Part shown: positions 10,670 to 19,651 of the stretch, piece by piece | Numbering within the stretch: the stretch's first letter is position 1 | Layout of the letters: the number at the start of each line of letters is the position of its first letter | Source of the DNA: an uncultured Alphaproteobacteria bacterium | Lineage (GTDB): Bacteria; Pseudomonadota; Alphaproteobacteria; Micavibrionales; Micavibrionaceae | Assembly (NCBI GenBank): GCA_937934135.1 | Contig: CALHAW010000003.1 | Location: 1 to 64,000 of the forward strand | Direction of reading: 5' to 3' | Length of the DNA stretch: 64,000 nucleotides | Translations under genes and position numbers: made by a program | The notes under the pieces: model-generated | What the model was told of the DNA's origin: nothing | Databases searched by the model: none | Seen by the model: only the letters and a program-made list of their open reading frames with translations

Positions 10670-11131
10670 ATGCTCTCTCACGTTGAACAAAAAATATTGC
10701 CTTACACGCCTGATCAAATGTTTGATTTGGTTGCAGGGGTGGATGAATATAAAAAATTCGCCCCATGGTGCGTCGCCAGCCGTATTAATAAATGGGAAGG
10801 TGATACCGTTTTTTATGCCGATTTGATTGTCGGCTATAAAGTCTTTCGGGAGAAGTTTTCATCCAAAGTCATTCTCGACCCTAAAAAAGAAATCACGATT
10901 GAATACCAAGATGGCCCGCTTCAAAACCTCACCAATCATTGGAAATTTTCTGAAACAACAGAAGGGCATTGCCTCATTGATTTTTCGGTCGAGTTTGAAT
11001 TTAAAAATGGCGCGCTTCAGTCTTTAGCCACAATGTTTTTTAATGAGGTCGTAAAACGTATGATTGCGGCCTTTGAAAAACGTGCAGCAGAAATTTATGG
11101 AGAGCCTAAATCTGCGTCAACAAAATTTTAA
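10670..11131 (+). CDS. RatA/Coq10 family START-like protein
   Basis: A 153-residue polyketide-cyclase/START-type lipid-binding protein. Family segments include YTPDQMFDLVAGVDEYKKF, APWCVASRI, GPLQNLTNHWKF and the C-terminal NEVVKRMIAAFEKRA. Relatives bind coenzyme Q (Coq10) or, as RatA, affect ribosome association. In alphaproteobacteria it usually follows lipA, as here, 6 bases downstream. It converges on cinA and the two coding ends overlap by 26 bp. Which of the two described roles applies cannot be read from the sequence. Confidence 0.88.
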   Translation: MLSHVEQKILPYTPDQMFDLVAGVDEYKKFAPWCVASRINKWEGDTVFYADLIVGYKVFREKFSSKVILDPKKEITIEYQDGPLQNLTNHWKFSETTEGHCLIDFSVEFEFKNGALQSLATMFFNEVVKRMIAAFEKRAAEIYGEPKSASTKF

Positions 11132-11585
11132 ATGATTCGTACATGGTTTGTCGGCGCACAGATGCACGGTCTCCATCAAAATAAAATTGATGCGCTTCTG
11201 GTACGCTGTTTTTAACGCAGCAACCAATGTAAACCAGTCCAACGGGCTTAATTTCCGTGCCACCATCCGGCCCCGCAATTCCTGTCACAGAAATTGAAAT
11301 ATCAGCGAGAGAATTTTTTAATGCGCCCACTGCCATTTCGCGTGCGGTCTGCGCGCTCACTGCGCCATGTTCGGTCAATGTCGCTTCGGAAACATGCAGG
11401 CAGTCGATTTTGGCTTGATTGGAATAGGTCACAAAACCGCGTTCTAATATTGCGGAAGATCCTGATTTATCAGTAATGGTGGCGGCAATCATGCCGCCTG
11501 TGCAAGATTCCGCCGTGGCGAGTTTCCAGTTTTTTTGTTTTATACCTGCAAAAAGCAGATCAATTAAATCAGAGCAATCCTGCAT
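11106..11585 (-). CDS. CinA C-terminal domain protein (nicotinamide-nucleotide amidohydrolase)
   Basis: A stand-alone 159-residue CinA-C/PncC domain, which in characterised members deamidates NMN to nicotinate mononucleotide and recycles pyridine nucleotides. The family signature ATAESCTGGMIAATITDKSG is clear, followed by GFVTYSNQAK and ISVTGIAGPDGGT. It lacks the N-terminal molybdopterin-binding-like domain of long CinA proteins, which is usual in alphaproteobacteria. It overlaps the end of pgpA by 17 bp and is the last gene of an ispDF-pgpA-cinA operon. Confidence 0.93.
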   Translation of the reverse strand: MQDCSDLIDLLFAGIKQKNWKLATAESCTGGMIAATITDKSGSSAILERGFVTYSNQAKIDCLHVSEATLTEHGAVSAQTAREMAVGALKNSLADISISVTGIAGPDGGTEIKPVGLVYIGCCVKNSVPEAHQFYFDGDRASVRRQTMYESFKILLTQI

Positions 11586-12069
11586 AACGCAATCCTATGA
11601 TAATCAGGGCGGCAAAAATACCTGCAACGACATCATCAATCATTACGCCCATTGGCCCTTTAAATTTTTTATCCAAATATCCGATCGGGGTTGGTTTTAA
11701 AATATCAAAAAACCGAAACAGGATAAAAGCGAGTAGGATAGGAACGGGTGCGAGCGTCACAGGGATCAACGCGATCCACATGCCGACGACTTCATCGATG
11801 ACGATCATGCTCGAATCTTTTTCGTGAATCATGCCTTCAAAATGTTTGGAAGCCCAAAGGCCAACGGGAAAGCATATAGCAATCGCCAGAAGTAACGACG
11901 GTACACCGCCAAAATAAAGAAAGAAAATTCCAAAAGGAAGTGCGGCTACCGTACCCCATGTGCCAGGGGCGGGTTTTAATAAGCCTGCCCCACCCCACGT
12001 GGAAAGCCATGTTGCGGGGTGATGAAAATTTAAGCGGTTTAATATGTCCTGCGATTGGAATTTAATCAT
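11569..12069 (-). CDS. pgpA: phosphatidylglycerophosphatase A
   Basis: Integral membrane phosphatase converting phosphatidylglycerophosphate to phosphatidylglycerol. The 166-residue protein has the family start LSTWGGAGLLKPAPGTWGT, several hydrophobic helices, the central VIDEVVGMWIAL and the C-terminal GVMIDDVVAGIFAAL with conserved acidic residues. It lies 14 bp after ispDF and overlaps cinA, so the three are probably one transcript. The family length and motifs leave little doubt. Confidence 0.95.
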   Translation of the reverse strand: MIKFQSQDILNRLNFHHPATWLSTWGGAGLLKPAPGTWGTVAALPFGIFFLYFGGVPSLLLAIAICFPVGLWASKHFEGMIHEKDSSMIVIDEVVGMWIALIPVTLAPVPILLAFILFRFFDILKPTPIGYLDKKFKGPMGVMIDDVVAGIFAALIIIGLRYAGLL

Positions 12070-12083
12070 GTGTCATTGTGCAT

Positions 12084-13244
12084 TTAGTTTTGAGGTATTT
12101 CAATAGTGACGAGCGCTTGGCACGCGATGCCTTCTTTACGGCCTGTAAAGCCTAAACCTTCGGTCGTTGTGGCCTTAATACTGATCAGCGTTTCAGGGAG
12201 TTTTAGAATCTCAGAAATACATGTTTGTATGGCGGCGCGGTGGGGGCCTATTTTAGGCGCTTCTGCCATAATGGTCACGTCAATAAATTGGAGCGCGCCA
12301 CCCGCATTTTTAAGCATCTTATGCGCTTCTTGTAGGAAAAACGCGCTATCTGCGTCTTTCCATTGCGGATCGGAAGGGGGGAAGTGCGTGCCGATATCAC
12401 CTTTGTTAATACCGCCAAGGATAGCGTCCGTAATGGCATGTAGCACGACATCTGCATCAGAATGTCCCGTGAGCGCGACATCATGTGGGATTTCAAGCCC
12501 GCCAAGCATCAATTTACGCTCGCTTGGAGTTATCTCAAAAGCATGAACGTCAAAGCCAGAGGTCGTTCTTGTTTTCAGAGTATTGGCGATAAATGTTTCG
12601 GCCATGATTAAATCCTCTTGGGTGGTGATTTTAATATTAGCGCGCGATCCCGTGATAAGGGCAACTTCATGTCCCATAGCACGCATAAGTCCCGTGTCAT
12701 CAGTAAAGCTGTCATCATCCGCGAATTTTTCATGCGCTTTAATAAGGTGCTTTAAATCAAAGGCTTGCGGTGTTTGGATAGACCATAGCGCTTCACGGTT
12801 TACAGTTTTATTGCCCCTTAATAGCGTATCGGAGACAGGGCAAGCCAGCGTCGCGGCTTGGTTCTCTTCCATAGAATCAAGTAACTTTGTGATGTCTTTA
12901 ACCGAGATGAGGGGTCTTGCGGCATCGTGGATGAGTATTATATCTCCATTTTTTACTTTAATAAAAAACTTTAAACCATTATAAATACTTGATTTTCTTG
13001 ATTTTGATCCAGTAATTGGTACATTGATATCTAAGCCCTTTACTGCTTCATCATATAGCGCCCGATGCTCTTCGTTAATTAGCACTGTAATAGACTGTAA
13101 GCCGGGCATACCAAAGAATTTTTCAATCGTATGGCGCAGGACGGTCTTACCTTGAATCTTATAATATTGTTTTGGTGTGTTATCACCAAAACGTGTGCCG
13201 CTGCCCGCGGCAGGAATCAAAAGGTGAAAGGGTTTAATTGTCAT
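12084..13244 (-). CDS. ispDF: bifunctional IspD/IspF isoprenoid enzyme
   Basis: A fused enzyme of the MEP pathway. The N-terminal half (about 1-225) is 2-C-methyl-D-erythritol 4-phosphate cytidylyltransferase, with the nucleotide loop LIPAAGSGTRFG and IHDAARPLIS. The C-terminal half (about 228-386) is 2-C-methyl-D-erythritol 2,4-cyclodiphosphate synthase, with zinc ligands in SGFDVHAFE and GHSDADVVLHAITDA and the substrate loop GDIGTHFPPSDP. The fusion is a typical alphaproteobacterial trait. It diverges from ntrY across 44 bp, leaving a short shared promoter region. Confidence 0.97.
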   Translation of the reverse strand: MTIKPFHLLIPAAGSGTRFGDNTPKQYYKIQGKTVLRHTIEKFFGMPGLQSITVLINEEHRALYDEAVKGLDINVPITGSKSRKSSIYNGLKFFIKVKNGDIILIHDAARPLISVKDITKLLDSMEENQAATLACPVSDTLLRGNKTVNREALWSIQTPQAFDLKHLIKAHEKFADDDSFTDDTGLMRAMGHEVALITGSRANIKITTQEDLIMAETFIANTLKTRTTSGFDVHAFEITPSERKLMLGGLEIPHDVALTGHSDADVVLHAITDAILGGINKGDIGTHFPPSDPQWKDADSAFFLQEAHKMLKNAGGALQFIDVTIMAEAPKIGPHRAAIQTCISEILKLPETLISIKATTTEGLGFTGRKEGIACQALVTIEIPQN

Positions 13245-13288
13245 ATTGGAATCTTGCTTTTTATTCTTAAATTGGTGATAGTCCTAAA

Positions 13289-15625
13289 ATGAATAAAGGT
13301 CAAATTGCTTCCTTATCTAAAGTCGAAACAAACGCTGATATTGGGTATAAAAAATACGGGTTTTGGCGGGGCTTTGCGGATGCGCTTTTAGGCCCTAAAA
13401 GCCGTATTAGTGGCCTGCGTCGCCGTTTTACCAACCGTAGCTGGAGTACGCGGCTTTCTTTCATTCTTATTGGCCTTGCGATTATTAGTGGTTTTGCGAC
13501 CTATGCCGCATTAACAGAGACGCCGCCCTTTGGCGATGACCCACACACAGTTATTTGGTTGTTGAATATTGATCTGGTCATTCTGCTATTCCTTGTGATT
13601 TTAATTGCGCGGCGAATTGTATCGATCTGGAGCGGGCGGCGGCGGAATATCGCAGGATCACGGCTTCATGTCCGCCTTGTGCTGACATTTAGTATCATGG
13701 CGGCTTTGCCGGCAATCATTATGGCGGTATTTTCTGCGTTCTTCTTTCATTTTGGGGTGCAAACATGGTTCAACGATACGGTGAAAACAGCGGTATATGA
13801 GTCCCAAGCCGTTGCAGAAGCGTATTTGGAAGAGCATCAACAGCTTATTAAAGCCGATATTTTAGCGATGGCAAATGATATTGATCGCCAATCCCTAAGG
13901 ACGTTGGATTCTCAAGAGGCGTATGACCGCTTATTACATACGCAAGCTTTCTTAAGAAATTTTTCTGAATCGATTGTTTTTAATTCAAATGGTCAGATTT
14001 TGGCGCGCTCTGGTTTAACCTTTACATTGACCTTTGAAACAGTGCCTGATTTTCAGTTGGATCAAGCGCGAGATGGAGAGGTCGTTCTGTTAACTAGTGA
14101 TGCGGATGATCGCGTACGCGCCCTTGTACAACTGGGAAGTGGTAATAATGATTTCTTATTTGTGGGGCGGCGTGTTGACCCTACGGTGTTGTCCTATTTG
14201 ACATCCGCTAAGGATGCCACACAACGTTATGCCACGCTTGAAGATAGTTTTTCTGGTCTTCAAGTAACTGTGACCATGATTTTCATTGTTGTGGCGTTAT
14301 TGTTATTGATGGCGGCGATGTGGGCAGGGATTGTGCTGGCACGGCAATTAGTGAGTCCCATTAGTACATTAATTTCCGTTTCTGATCGTGTACGGGCAGG
14401 GGATTTAACCGCACGTGTCCCTAAACAGGATCAAGTGGAAGAGTTTGACTACCTTGCCCAATCTTTTAATCGTATGACCAGCCAATTGGAAAGCCAACGG
14501 GATGAATTGGTTACAACGAACCGTCAATTAGACCAGCGTCGCCAATTAACCGAAACGGTTTTAAAAGGTGTGCCTGCGGGAGTGATGGGGGTTGACCAGA
14601 TTGGACAAATCTCATTCGCTAATGATGCCGCGGCGATTTTATTTGAGGCCGAAGGGAAGGTTTTGATTGATACCAATATTAGCGACCATTTGCCAGAGAT
14701 TAAAATTCTTTTGGAAGAGGCCTATAAAAATCCTGAAAAAATTGCGCAATCCGAAGTGCCGTTCACAACAAAAAACGGAAATAAACTTAGCTTCATTGTA
14801 CGTATTGCGATTGAAAATATTCAAGGGGGTAAGCAACGGGCGATTTTAACTTTCGATGATATTACGGAACTTCAATCTGCGCAACGTAAGGCTGCGTGGG
14901 CAGATGTGGCGCGGCGTATTGCGCATGAAATTAAAAATCCGCTTACGCCCATTCAGCTTTCGGCAGAGCGATTACAGCGTAAATATTTAAGCCAAATTAC
15001 TGATGATCCAGAAACATTTGAAGTTTGTACGGATACGATTATTCGCCACGTCGAAGATATTGGCCGGATGGTGAATGAATTTTCTGATTTTGCGCGGATG
15101 CCTGAATCTAAGATTCAACCAACAAAGCTAGTAAAAGAGATTCATGATCTTGTGATGTTCCAAAATGCAGCGCATCCAGAAATTGCGATTACAATTCAAG
15201 GAAACGCCGATAAAAACAAACCCGTTCCATGTGATAACCGGCAAATACGGCAGGCACTGACCAATTTAATTCAAAATGCTGTTGATTCTATTCAGTCTTA
15301 TCAAAAAGATCATATGGAACATAAGGGTAAAATTATTATTACTTTGGAAGAGGGAACTGAGATTTTTAAAATACATGTTCAAGATAATGGCTTGGGGCTT
15401 CCTGAAAATGAAGAACCTTCAAAGTTAAGTGAGCCTTATATTACGCATCGTGAAAAGGGGACGGGTTTGGGGCTGGCGATTGTAAAGAAAATCATGAGCG
15501 ACCATAATGGTGAGCTTTTGATTAACCGCCGTGACGATGCGCACAGAGGGGCGTGTATCAGCTTACTGCTTCCTGATATTGTAATAGGCGATGATGAACA
15601 TGAAAAAGAATTGAAACGCGCATGA
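13289..15625 (+). CDS. ntrY: NtrY-type membrane sensor histidine kinase
   Basis: Sensor of the NtrY/NtrX two-component pair, linked in other alphaproteobacteria to nitrogen, redox and envelope control. The 778-residue order is: three N-terminal membrane helices (about 50-155), a periplasmic loop of about 160 residues, a fourth helix (IFIVVALLLLMAAMWAGIVL), HAMP (about 350-405), a PAS domain (VLKGVPAGVMGVDQIGQISF), the HisKA box with His546 in RRIAHEIKNPLTPIQL, and the ATPase domain (NLIQNAVDSI, DNGLGLP, GTGLGLAIVKKI). All catalytic motifs are intact. Its 3' end overlaps ntrX by 4 bp. Confidence 0.95.
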   Translation: MNKGQIASLSKVETNADIGYKKYGFWRGFADALLGPKSRISGLRRRFTNRSWSTRLSFILIGLAIISGFATYAALTETPPFGDDPHTVIWLLNIDLVILLFLVILIARRIVSIWSGRRRNIAGSRLHVRLVLTFSIMAALPAIIMAVFSAFFFHFGVQTWFNDTVKTAVYESQAVAEAYLEEHQQLIKADILAMANDIDRQSLRTLDSQEAYDRLLHTQAFLRNFSESIVFNSNGQILARSGLTFTLTFETVPDFQLDQARDGEVVLLTSDADDRVRALVQLGSGNNDFLFVGRRVDPTVLSYLTSAKDATQRYATLEDSFSGLQVTVTMIFIVVALLLLMAAMWAGIVLARQLVSPISTLISVSDRVRAGDLTARVPKQDQVEEFDYLAQSFNRMTSQLESQRDELVTTNRQLDQRRQLTETVLKGVPAGVMGVDQIGQISFANDAAAILFEAEGKVLIDTNISDHLPEIKILLEEAYKNPEKIAQSEVPFTTKNGNKLSFIVRIAIENIQGGKQRAILTFDDITELQSAQRKAAWADVARRIAHEIKNPLTPIQLSAERLQRKYLSQITDDPETFEVCTDTIIRHVEDIGRMVNEFSDFARMPESKIQPTKLVKEIHDLVMFQNAAHPEIAITIQGNADKNKPVPCDNRQIRQALTNLIQNAVDSIQSYQKDHMEHKGKIIITLEEGTEIFKIHVQDNGLGLPENEEPSKLSEPYITHREKGTGLGLAIVKKIMSDHNGELLINRRDDAHRGACISLLLPDIVIGDDEHEKELKRA

Positions 15626-16338
15626 TCAGTAAAAATATAACCAATAAATCTATCTTAGTCGTTGATGACGAAGCGGATATCCGCCGCCTTATTCGTGGAA
15701 TATTGGAAGATGAAGGGTATAGCGTTATCGAAGCAGAAAATTCTAAACAGGCGGCAGAGCAATTCGAAAAAAAAAGCCCTGACCTCGCCATATTAGATAT
15801 CTGGCTTCAGGGGAGTGAAAAAGACGGGTTAGAGATTTTACAAAGCTTTAAAGAAACCAAGCCATATTTTCCTGTTTTGATGATTAGTGGACACGGCAAT
15901 ATTGAAACGGCGGTGCATGCAATTAAAAATGGAGCTTATGACTTTATTGAAAAACCGTTCAAGTCAGATCGTTTGTTATTAATGATTGCCCGCGCTTTGG
16001 AAAAGGCGGCATTGCAGAAAGAAAATGAAGATTTAAAAATCCAAGGTAATTTGACCATTTATTGCTTTATGTTGATTTTATCGTTCTTACCAGATGCAAC
16101 AGCCCGCTCTCCCGAGGTTAAAAATGATGTTTATGATGTATCTTTACGACAGGCGCGGGAAGATTTTGAACGGAAATATCTTATGGCGCAAATTCAAAAA
16201 TTTGAGGGAAACATATCAAAAACGGCGGCTTTTGTTGGGATGGAGCGTGCGGCGCTGCATCGGAAGCTGAAGTCCCTTGATATTTCGCTCAACGACGCGC
16301 AAAATAACAATAAGTCTGTAAAAAGCCAAACGGGTTAA
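15622..16338 (+). CDS. ntrX: NtrX-like response regulator lacking the sigma-54 AAA+ domain
   Basis: Cognate regulator of NtrY by position and sequence, but only 238 residues against roughly 450 for ordinary NtrX. Residues 9-125 are a complete receiver (acidic pair D15/D16, phosphoacceptor D59 in AILDIW, S89, K111). Residues 126-166 are a short linker with a hydrophobic run (LTIYCFMLILSFL, 144-156). Residues 175-218 are the NtrX Fis-type helix-turn-helix (LRQAREDFERKYL, GNISKTAAFVGMERAALHRK). The whole ATPase/sigma-54 interaction module, with Walker A and GAFTGA, is absent and the reading frame is intact. It would bind DNA but could not drive sigma-54 open-complex formation. Confidence 0.9.
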   Translation: MISKNITNKSILVVDDEADIRRLIRGILEDEGYSVIEAENSKQAAEQFEKKSPDLAILDIWLQGSEKDGLEILQSFKETKPYFPVLMISGHGNIETAVHAIKNGAYDFIEKPFKSDRLLLMIARALEKAALQKENEDLKIQGNLTIYCFMLILSFLPDATARSPEVKNDVYDVSLRQAREDFERKYLMAQIQKFEGNISKTAAFVGMERAALHRKLKSLDISLNDAQNNNKSVKSQTG

Positions 16339-16371
16339 AAAGCGGACGTTATATCTAAATAGGAAATCAAC

Positions 16372-17745
16372 ATGCGGATTATCATTTGTGGAGCGGGGAA
16401 GGTTGGCTACAGCATTGCGGCTTATCTGTCGCGGGAAAATAATGATGTGACTGTCATTGACCACGATCCTGTATTGGTGGCGCGGGTTAATTCAAGCTTA
16501 GATGCAAATGGCATTGTAGGATTAGCGTCTAGCCCCGAAGTGCTTGATAAAGCAGGGGCAAATGATGCAGATATGATCGTCGCCGTCACACATCAAGATG
16601 AAGTGAATATGGTGTCCTGTCAGGTTGCGCATTCTATTTTTAATGTTCCCAAGAAAATTGCCCGTATTCGTAACCAAGTCTTCCGTGATCCTGTATGGGC
16701 AAATTTATTCAGCCGTGCGCATATGCCGATTGATGTTATTATTTCTCCCGAGGTCGAAGTTGCCTGCGCCGTAGAAATGCGCCTGTCTGTTCCAGGGACA
16801 ACGAGTGTAACGCCAATGACGCGCGGCGCGCTTTATTTATGTAGTGTGCTTTGTGAAAATAATTGCCCTGTTGTTAATACGCCATTACGCCAATTAGCGA
16901 CCTTATTTCCAGATAACCGCATACGTATTGTTAGTATTGTACGCGATGGTAAATTTATGGTGCCAAAAGCCGATGATCAAATGTTGATTGGTGATGAGGT
17001 GTTTTTTGTTGCAGAAAAATCACAACTGAAACGTATTTTGATTGGTTTTGGTCATGAGGAAAAAGAAGCGCACAATATTATTATTGTTGGCGGTGGTAAT
17101 ATTGGTACAACTCTGACGGAAATTATTCAAAAAGAACATAAAAGCATTAATCTTAAAGTAATTGAGAGCAACCCAGAGCGGGCAGAGCTTTTAAGTCAAA
17201 AATTAGAAAATACATTGATTTTAAATGCCTCTGGCCTTGATGCAAAAGTACTGGCAGAAGCCAATATTAAAGAAACAGATACTTTAATTGTATTAACCAA
17301 TGATGATGAAACAAATATTTTAGTGTCTTTGTTGGCGCGCCAACATGGCTGTGATCGTGTTATTCCGCTTGTGAATAAAGAATCATATAACCCGTTAACG
17401 GCGTCATTGGGTTTTGGTGCGGTTATTTCGCCCAAGGCAATTACGGTGTCTAATATTATGAAACATGTGCGCCGTGGCCGTGTGAAAGCGGTACATAATC
17501 TATTTAACTATGCGGAAATTTTAGAGATTGAAGCGTCTGACGCAATTTCTGTTTTAAACACGCCGTTATATGATTTACCCCTTCCTAAGGGCGTTTTGGT
17601 TGCGGCCATTGTCAGGGGGGAGCAAGTCATCCTGCCGACAGGGGAAACAACGATCAAAACAAAAGACCATGTTATTATTCTGGCCACACAGGGGCAGGCG
17701 GCGAAGGTAGAAAAAATGTTCTCCGCCCAAGTCGATATTTTTTAA
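16372..17745 (+). CDS. trkA: Trk potassium uptake regulatory protein TrkA
   Basis: Cytosolic NAD(H)-binding subunit that gates TrkH/TrkG K+ channels. The 457-residue protein is a tandem of two RCK units. The first Rossmann motif is ICGAGKVGYSIAAYLSREN, and the second, IIVGGGNIGTTLTEII, lies near residue 240; each is followed by a TrkA-C domain (for example LYDLPLPKGVLVAAIVRGE at the end). It follows ntrX after 33 bp, as in most alphaproteobacteria. No channel subunit gene is in the window. Confidence 0.95.
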   Translation: MRIIICGAGKVGYSIAAYLSRENNDVTVIDHDPVLVARVNSSLDANGIVGLASSPEVLDKAGANDADMIVAVTHQDEVNMVSCQVAHSIFNVPKKIARIRNQVFRDPVWANLFSRAHMPIDVIISPEVEVACAVEMRLSVPGTTSVTPMTRGALYLCSVLCENNCPVVNTPLRQLATLFPDNRIRIVSIVRDGKFMVPKADDQMLIGDEVFFVAEKSQLKRILIGFGHEEKEAHNIIIVGGGNIGTTLTEIIQKEHKSINLKVIESNPERAELLSQKLENTLILNASGLDAKVLAEANIKETDTLIVLTNDDETNILVSLLARQHGCDRVIPLVNKESYNPLTASLGFGAVISPKAITVSNIMKHVRRGRVKAVHNLFNYAEILEIEASDAISVLNTPLYDLPLPKGVLVAAIVRGEQVILPTGETTIKTKDHVIILATQGQAAKVEKMFSAQVDIF

Positions 17746-17784
17746 GTTTAGTCTTTACGTTTATTTTTTATATAGGATATTTTA

Positions 17785-18672
17785 ATGCCGCGTTTTGTTT
17801 ATTTAAACGGTCAATATGTTGATCATTCCAATGCTTTTATTCACGCAGAAGATCGCGGTTTTTTATTTGGCGATGCGGTGTATGAAGTGATTGCCTGTAT
17901 TCATGGCCATTTGGCGGATGAAGTTGGGCATTTAGACCGGCTTAAACGCTCCTTGAATGAGCTTAAAATGGAGATGCCAGTTGAGCGTGAAACTTTGCGT
18001 TTTTTAATGCGTGAATTGCTCCGTAAAAATAAACAAAAAAATGCTGCTATTTATATTCAAATCTCAAGAGGCAGCGCCAAGCGTGATTTTAAATTCCCCG
18101 ATGTCGATACACCGCAGACTTTGTTGATGATCAGTTCTGATTTTGATTATGACGGTAATGTTGGTGTTGTAAAAGGCATTCGCGTTAAAACAGTGCCAGA
18201 TATAAGGTGGAAGCGACGTGACATTAAAACTGTTTTATTATTACCGCAATCTATGGCGAAACAAAGCGCAGTTGATGATGGTTTAGATGATGTGTTTATG
18301 CTGGATAAAGACGGCTTTATTACCGAGGCATCGGCCAGCAATGCATGGATTGTTAATAAGGAAGGGACGCTTATAACACGGCCTGTCACACATGATATTT
18401 TAAAAGGAATTACCCGCACAGCGATCGAAAAACTATGTCGTGATGAGAATATAAAAATTGAAGAACGGGCGTTTAAACCAGAAGAAGCGTATGAGGCGAT
18501 TGAAGCGTTTACGACAAGCGCTACCGCTCTGGTTACGCCAGTTGTTGAAATTAATGGGCATAAAATAGCAGATGGAAAACGCGGCAAGATTACACAGAAA
18601 ATTTATGAAGAATACCGCGCTTATGTTGATGGTTTACGTGGCAAACAAGTTTCTTGGGAGTCGGGCCTATAA
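17785..18672 (+). CDS. dat: D-amino-acid transaminase (class IV PLP enzyme)
   Basis: PLP-dependent fold-type IV aminotransferase, predicted to interconvert D-alanine and D-glutamate for peptidoglycan. The 295-residue protein shows YLNGQYVDHSNAFIHAEDRGF at the N-terminus, the PLP-lysine region KTVLLLPQSMAKQSA, and EASASNAWIV followed by TAIEKLCRD. Branched-chain transaminase and aminodeoxychorismate lyase share this fold. The D-amino-acid assignment rests on family resemblance and on the conserved trkA-dat-hfq gene order. Confidence 0.87.
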   Translation: MPRFVYLNGQYVDHSNAFIHAEDRGFLFGDAVYEVIACIHGHLADEVGHLDRLKRSLNELKMEMPVERETLRFLMRELLRKNKQKNAAIYIQISRGSAKRDFKFPDVDTPQTLLMISSDFDYDGNVGVVKGIRVKTVPDIRWKRRDIKTVLLLPQSMAKQSAVDDGLDDVFMLDKDGFITEASASNAWIVNKEGTLITRPVTHDILKGITRTAIEKLCRDENIKIEERAFKPEEAYEAIEAFTTSATALVTPVVEINGHKIADGKRGKITQKIYEEYRAYVDGLRGKQVSWESGL

Positions 18673-18674
18673 TT

Positions 18675-19313
18675 ATGCGGGATCAATACAAAGCCATTAT
18701 TTTTGATTGGGATGGAACGCTTGTGGATACGTGCGGTTTAATATTAGACGCGCATAATCATGTTCGTGAAGCGATGGGACATAAAAAATGGACATCAGAA
18801 GAATTTACGGGGCAGGCAAGTAAATCTGCGCGGGAATATTATCCATTGATGTATAAAGAGCGCGTTGACGAAGCAATGAATATCTTAAAACAATATGTCC
18901 GTGACAATCATTTAAAATCATTAGAGCCGATGGAATATGCGCGTGAGGCGTTAAATGCTATTCAGCTTCCTATGGCGATTGTGAGCAATAAAACACACGA
19001 GTTTTTACAAGTTGAGATAGACCATTTGGGCTGGCGCGATTATTTCCAATCGGCGATTGGGGCAGGGCATGCAGAGAAAGATAAACCGCATCCTGCACCG
19101 TTATTAATGGCTTTGGGTCAAATGCAAGATGACTTAACGCCGCAGGACATACTTTATATTGGTGATACGGAAACTGACCTGATGACCGCGCAAAATGCGG
19201 GATGTGATGTAGCGTTGGTACAATCAGACAGGCCGCGTCCTGATTTGGTTGCGCAGTACACACCAACCTTTATCTGGGATGATTTAAGGTCTATAAATGA
19301 GGCTCTGCTTTAG
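18675..19313 (+). CDS. HAD-family phosphatase (phosphoglycolate-phosphatase-like)
   Basis: A 212-residue haloacid-dehalogenase hydrolase. Motif I is IIFDWDGTLVDTCG (nucleophile and acid Asp), motif II is the MAIVSNKTHEF region, the motif III lysine lies in AGHAEKDKPHPAP, and motif IV is ILYIGDTETDLMTAQNAG. A helical cap sits between motifs I and II. The substrate is not determined. ATG 18675, two bases after the dat stop, is preferred to an in-frame TTG at 18654, which would overlap dat. It is an insertion in the usual dat-hfq order. Confidence 0.88.
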   Translation: MRDQYKAIIFDWDGTLVDTCGLILDAHNHVREAMGHKKWTSEEFTGQASKSAREYYPLMYKERVDEAMNILKQYVRDNHLKSLEPMEYAREALNAIQLPMAIVSNKTHEFLQVEIDHLGWRDYFQSAIGAGHAEKDKPHPAPLLMALGQMQDDLTPQDILYIGDTETDLMTAQNAGCDVALVQSDRPRPDLVAQYTPTFIWDDLRSINEALL

Positions 19314-19402
19314 GCTTATAGGCAATCCGCTTGATTTTTATAGGCTGGCGCGCTAAGACAGGCGCAACGATAATAATAAATTAGATAAATAAGGAGCCGA
19401 AA

Positions 19403-19648
19403 ATGGCCGACAAACAACAAAATCTTCAAGACGTATTCCTCAATAAAATCCGTAAAGAAAAAATGACTGTGACGGTCTTTTTAATGAATGGTGTGAAATT
19501 ACAGGGCATTATCACATGGTTTGATAATTTTTCTATGTTGATGCGCCGCGAAGGACAGGTACAGCTTGTTTATAAGCACGCAATTTCAACCATCATGCCG
19601 GGCGGTCCATTAGATCTGCAAGATGAGTCAAACAAGGATGACGCGTAA
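19403..19648 (+). CDS. hfq: RNA chaperone Hfq
   Basis: Hexameric Sm-like RNA chaperone that matches small RNAs to target mRNAs. The 81-residue protein has the Sm1 motif ([20 protein letters not shown]) and the Sm2 motif [10 protein letters not shown]. An AAGGAG ribosome-binding site lies 9 bases before the ATG. It is followed 3 bases after its stop by hflX, the conserved hfq-hflX pair. The short C-terminal tail is typical of alphaproteobacteria. Confidence 0.97.
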   Translation: MADKQQNLQDVFLNKIRKEKMTVTVFLMNGVKLQGIITWFDNFSMLMRREGQVQLVYKHAISTIMPGGPLDLQDESNKDDA

Positions 19649-19651
19649 GCT

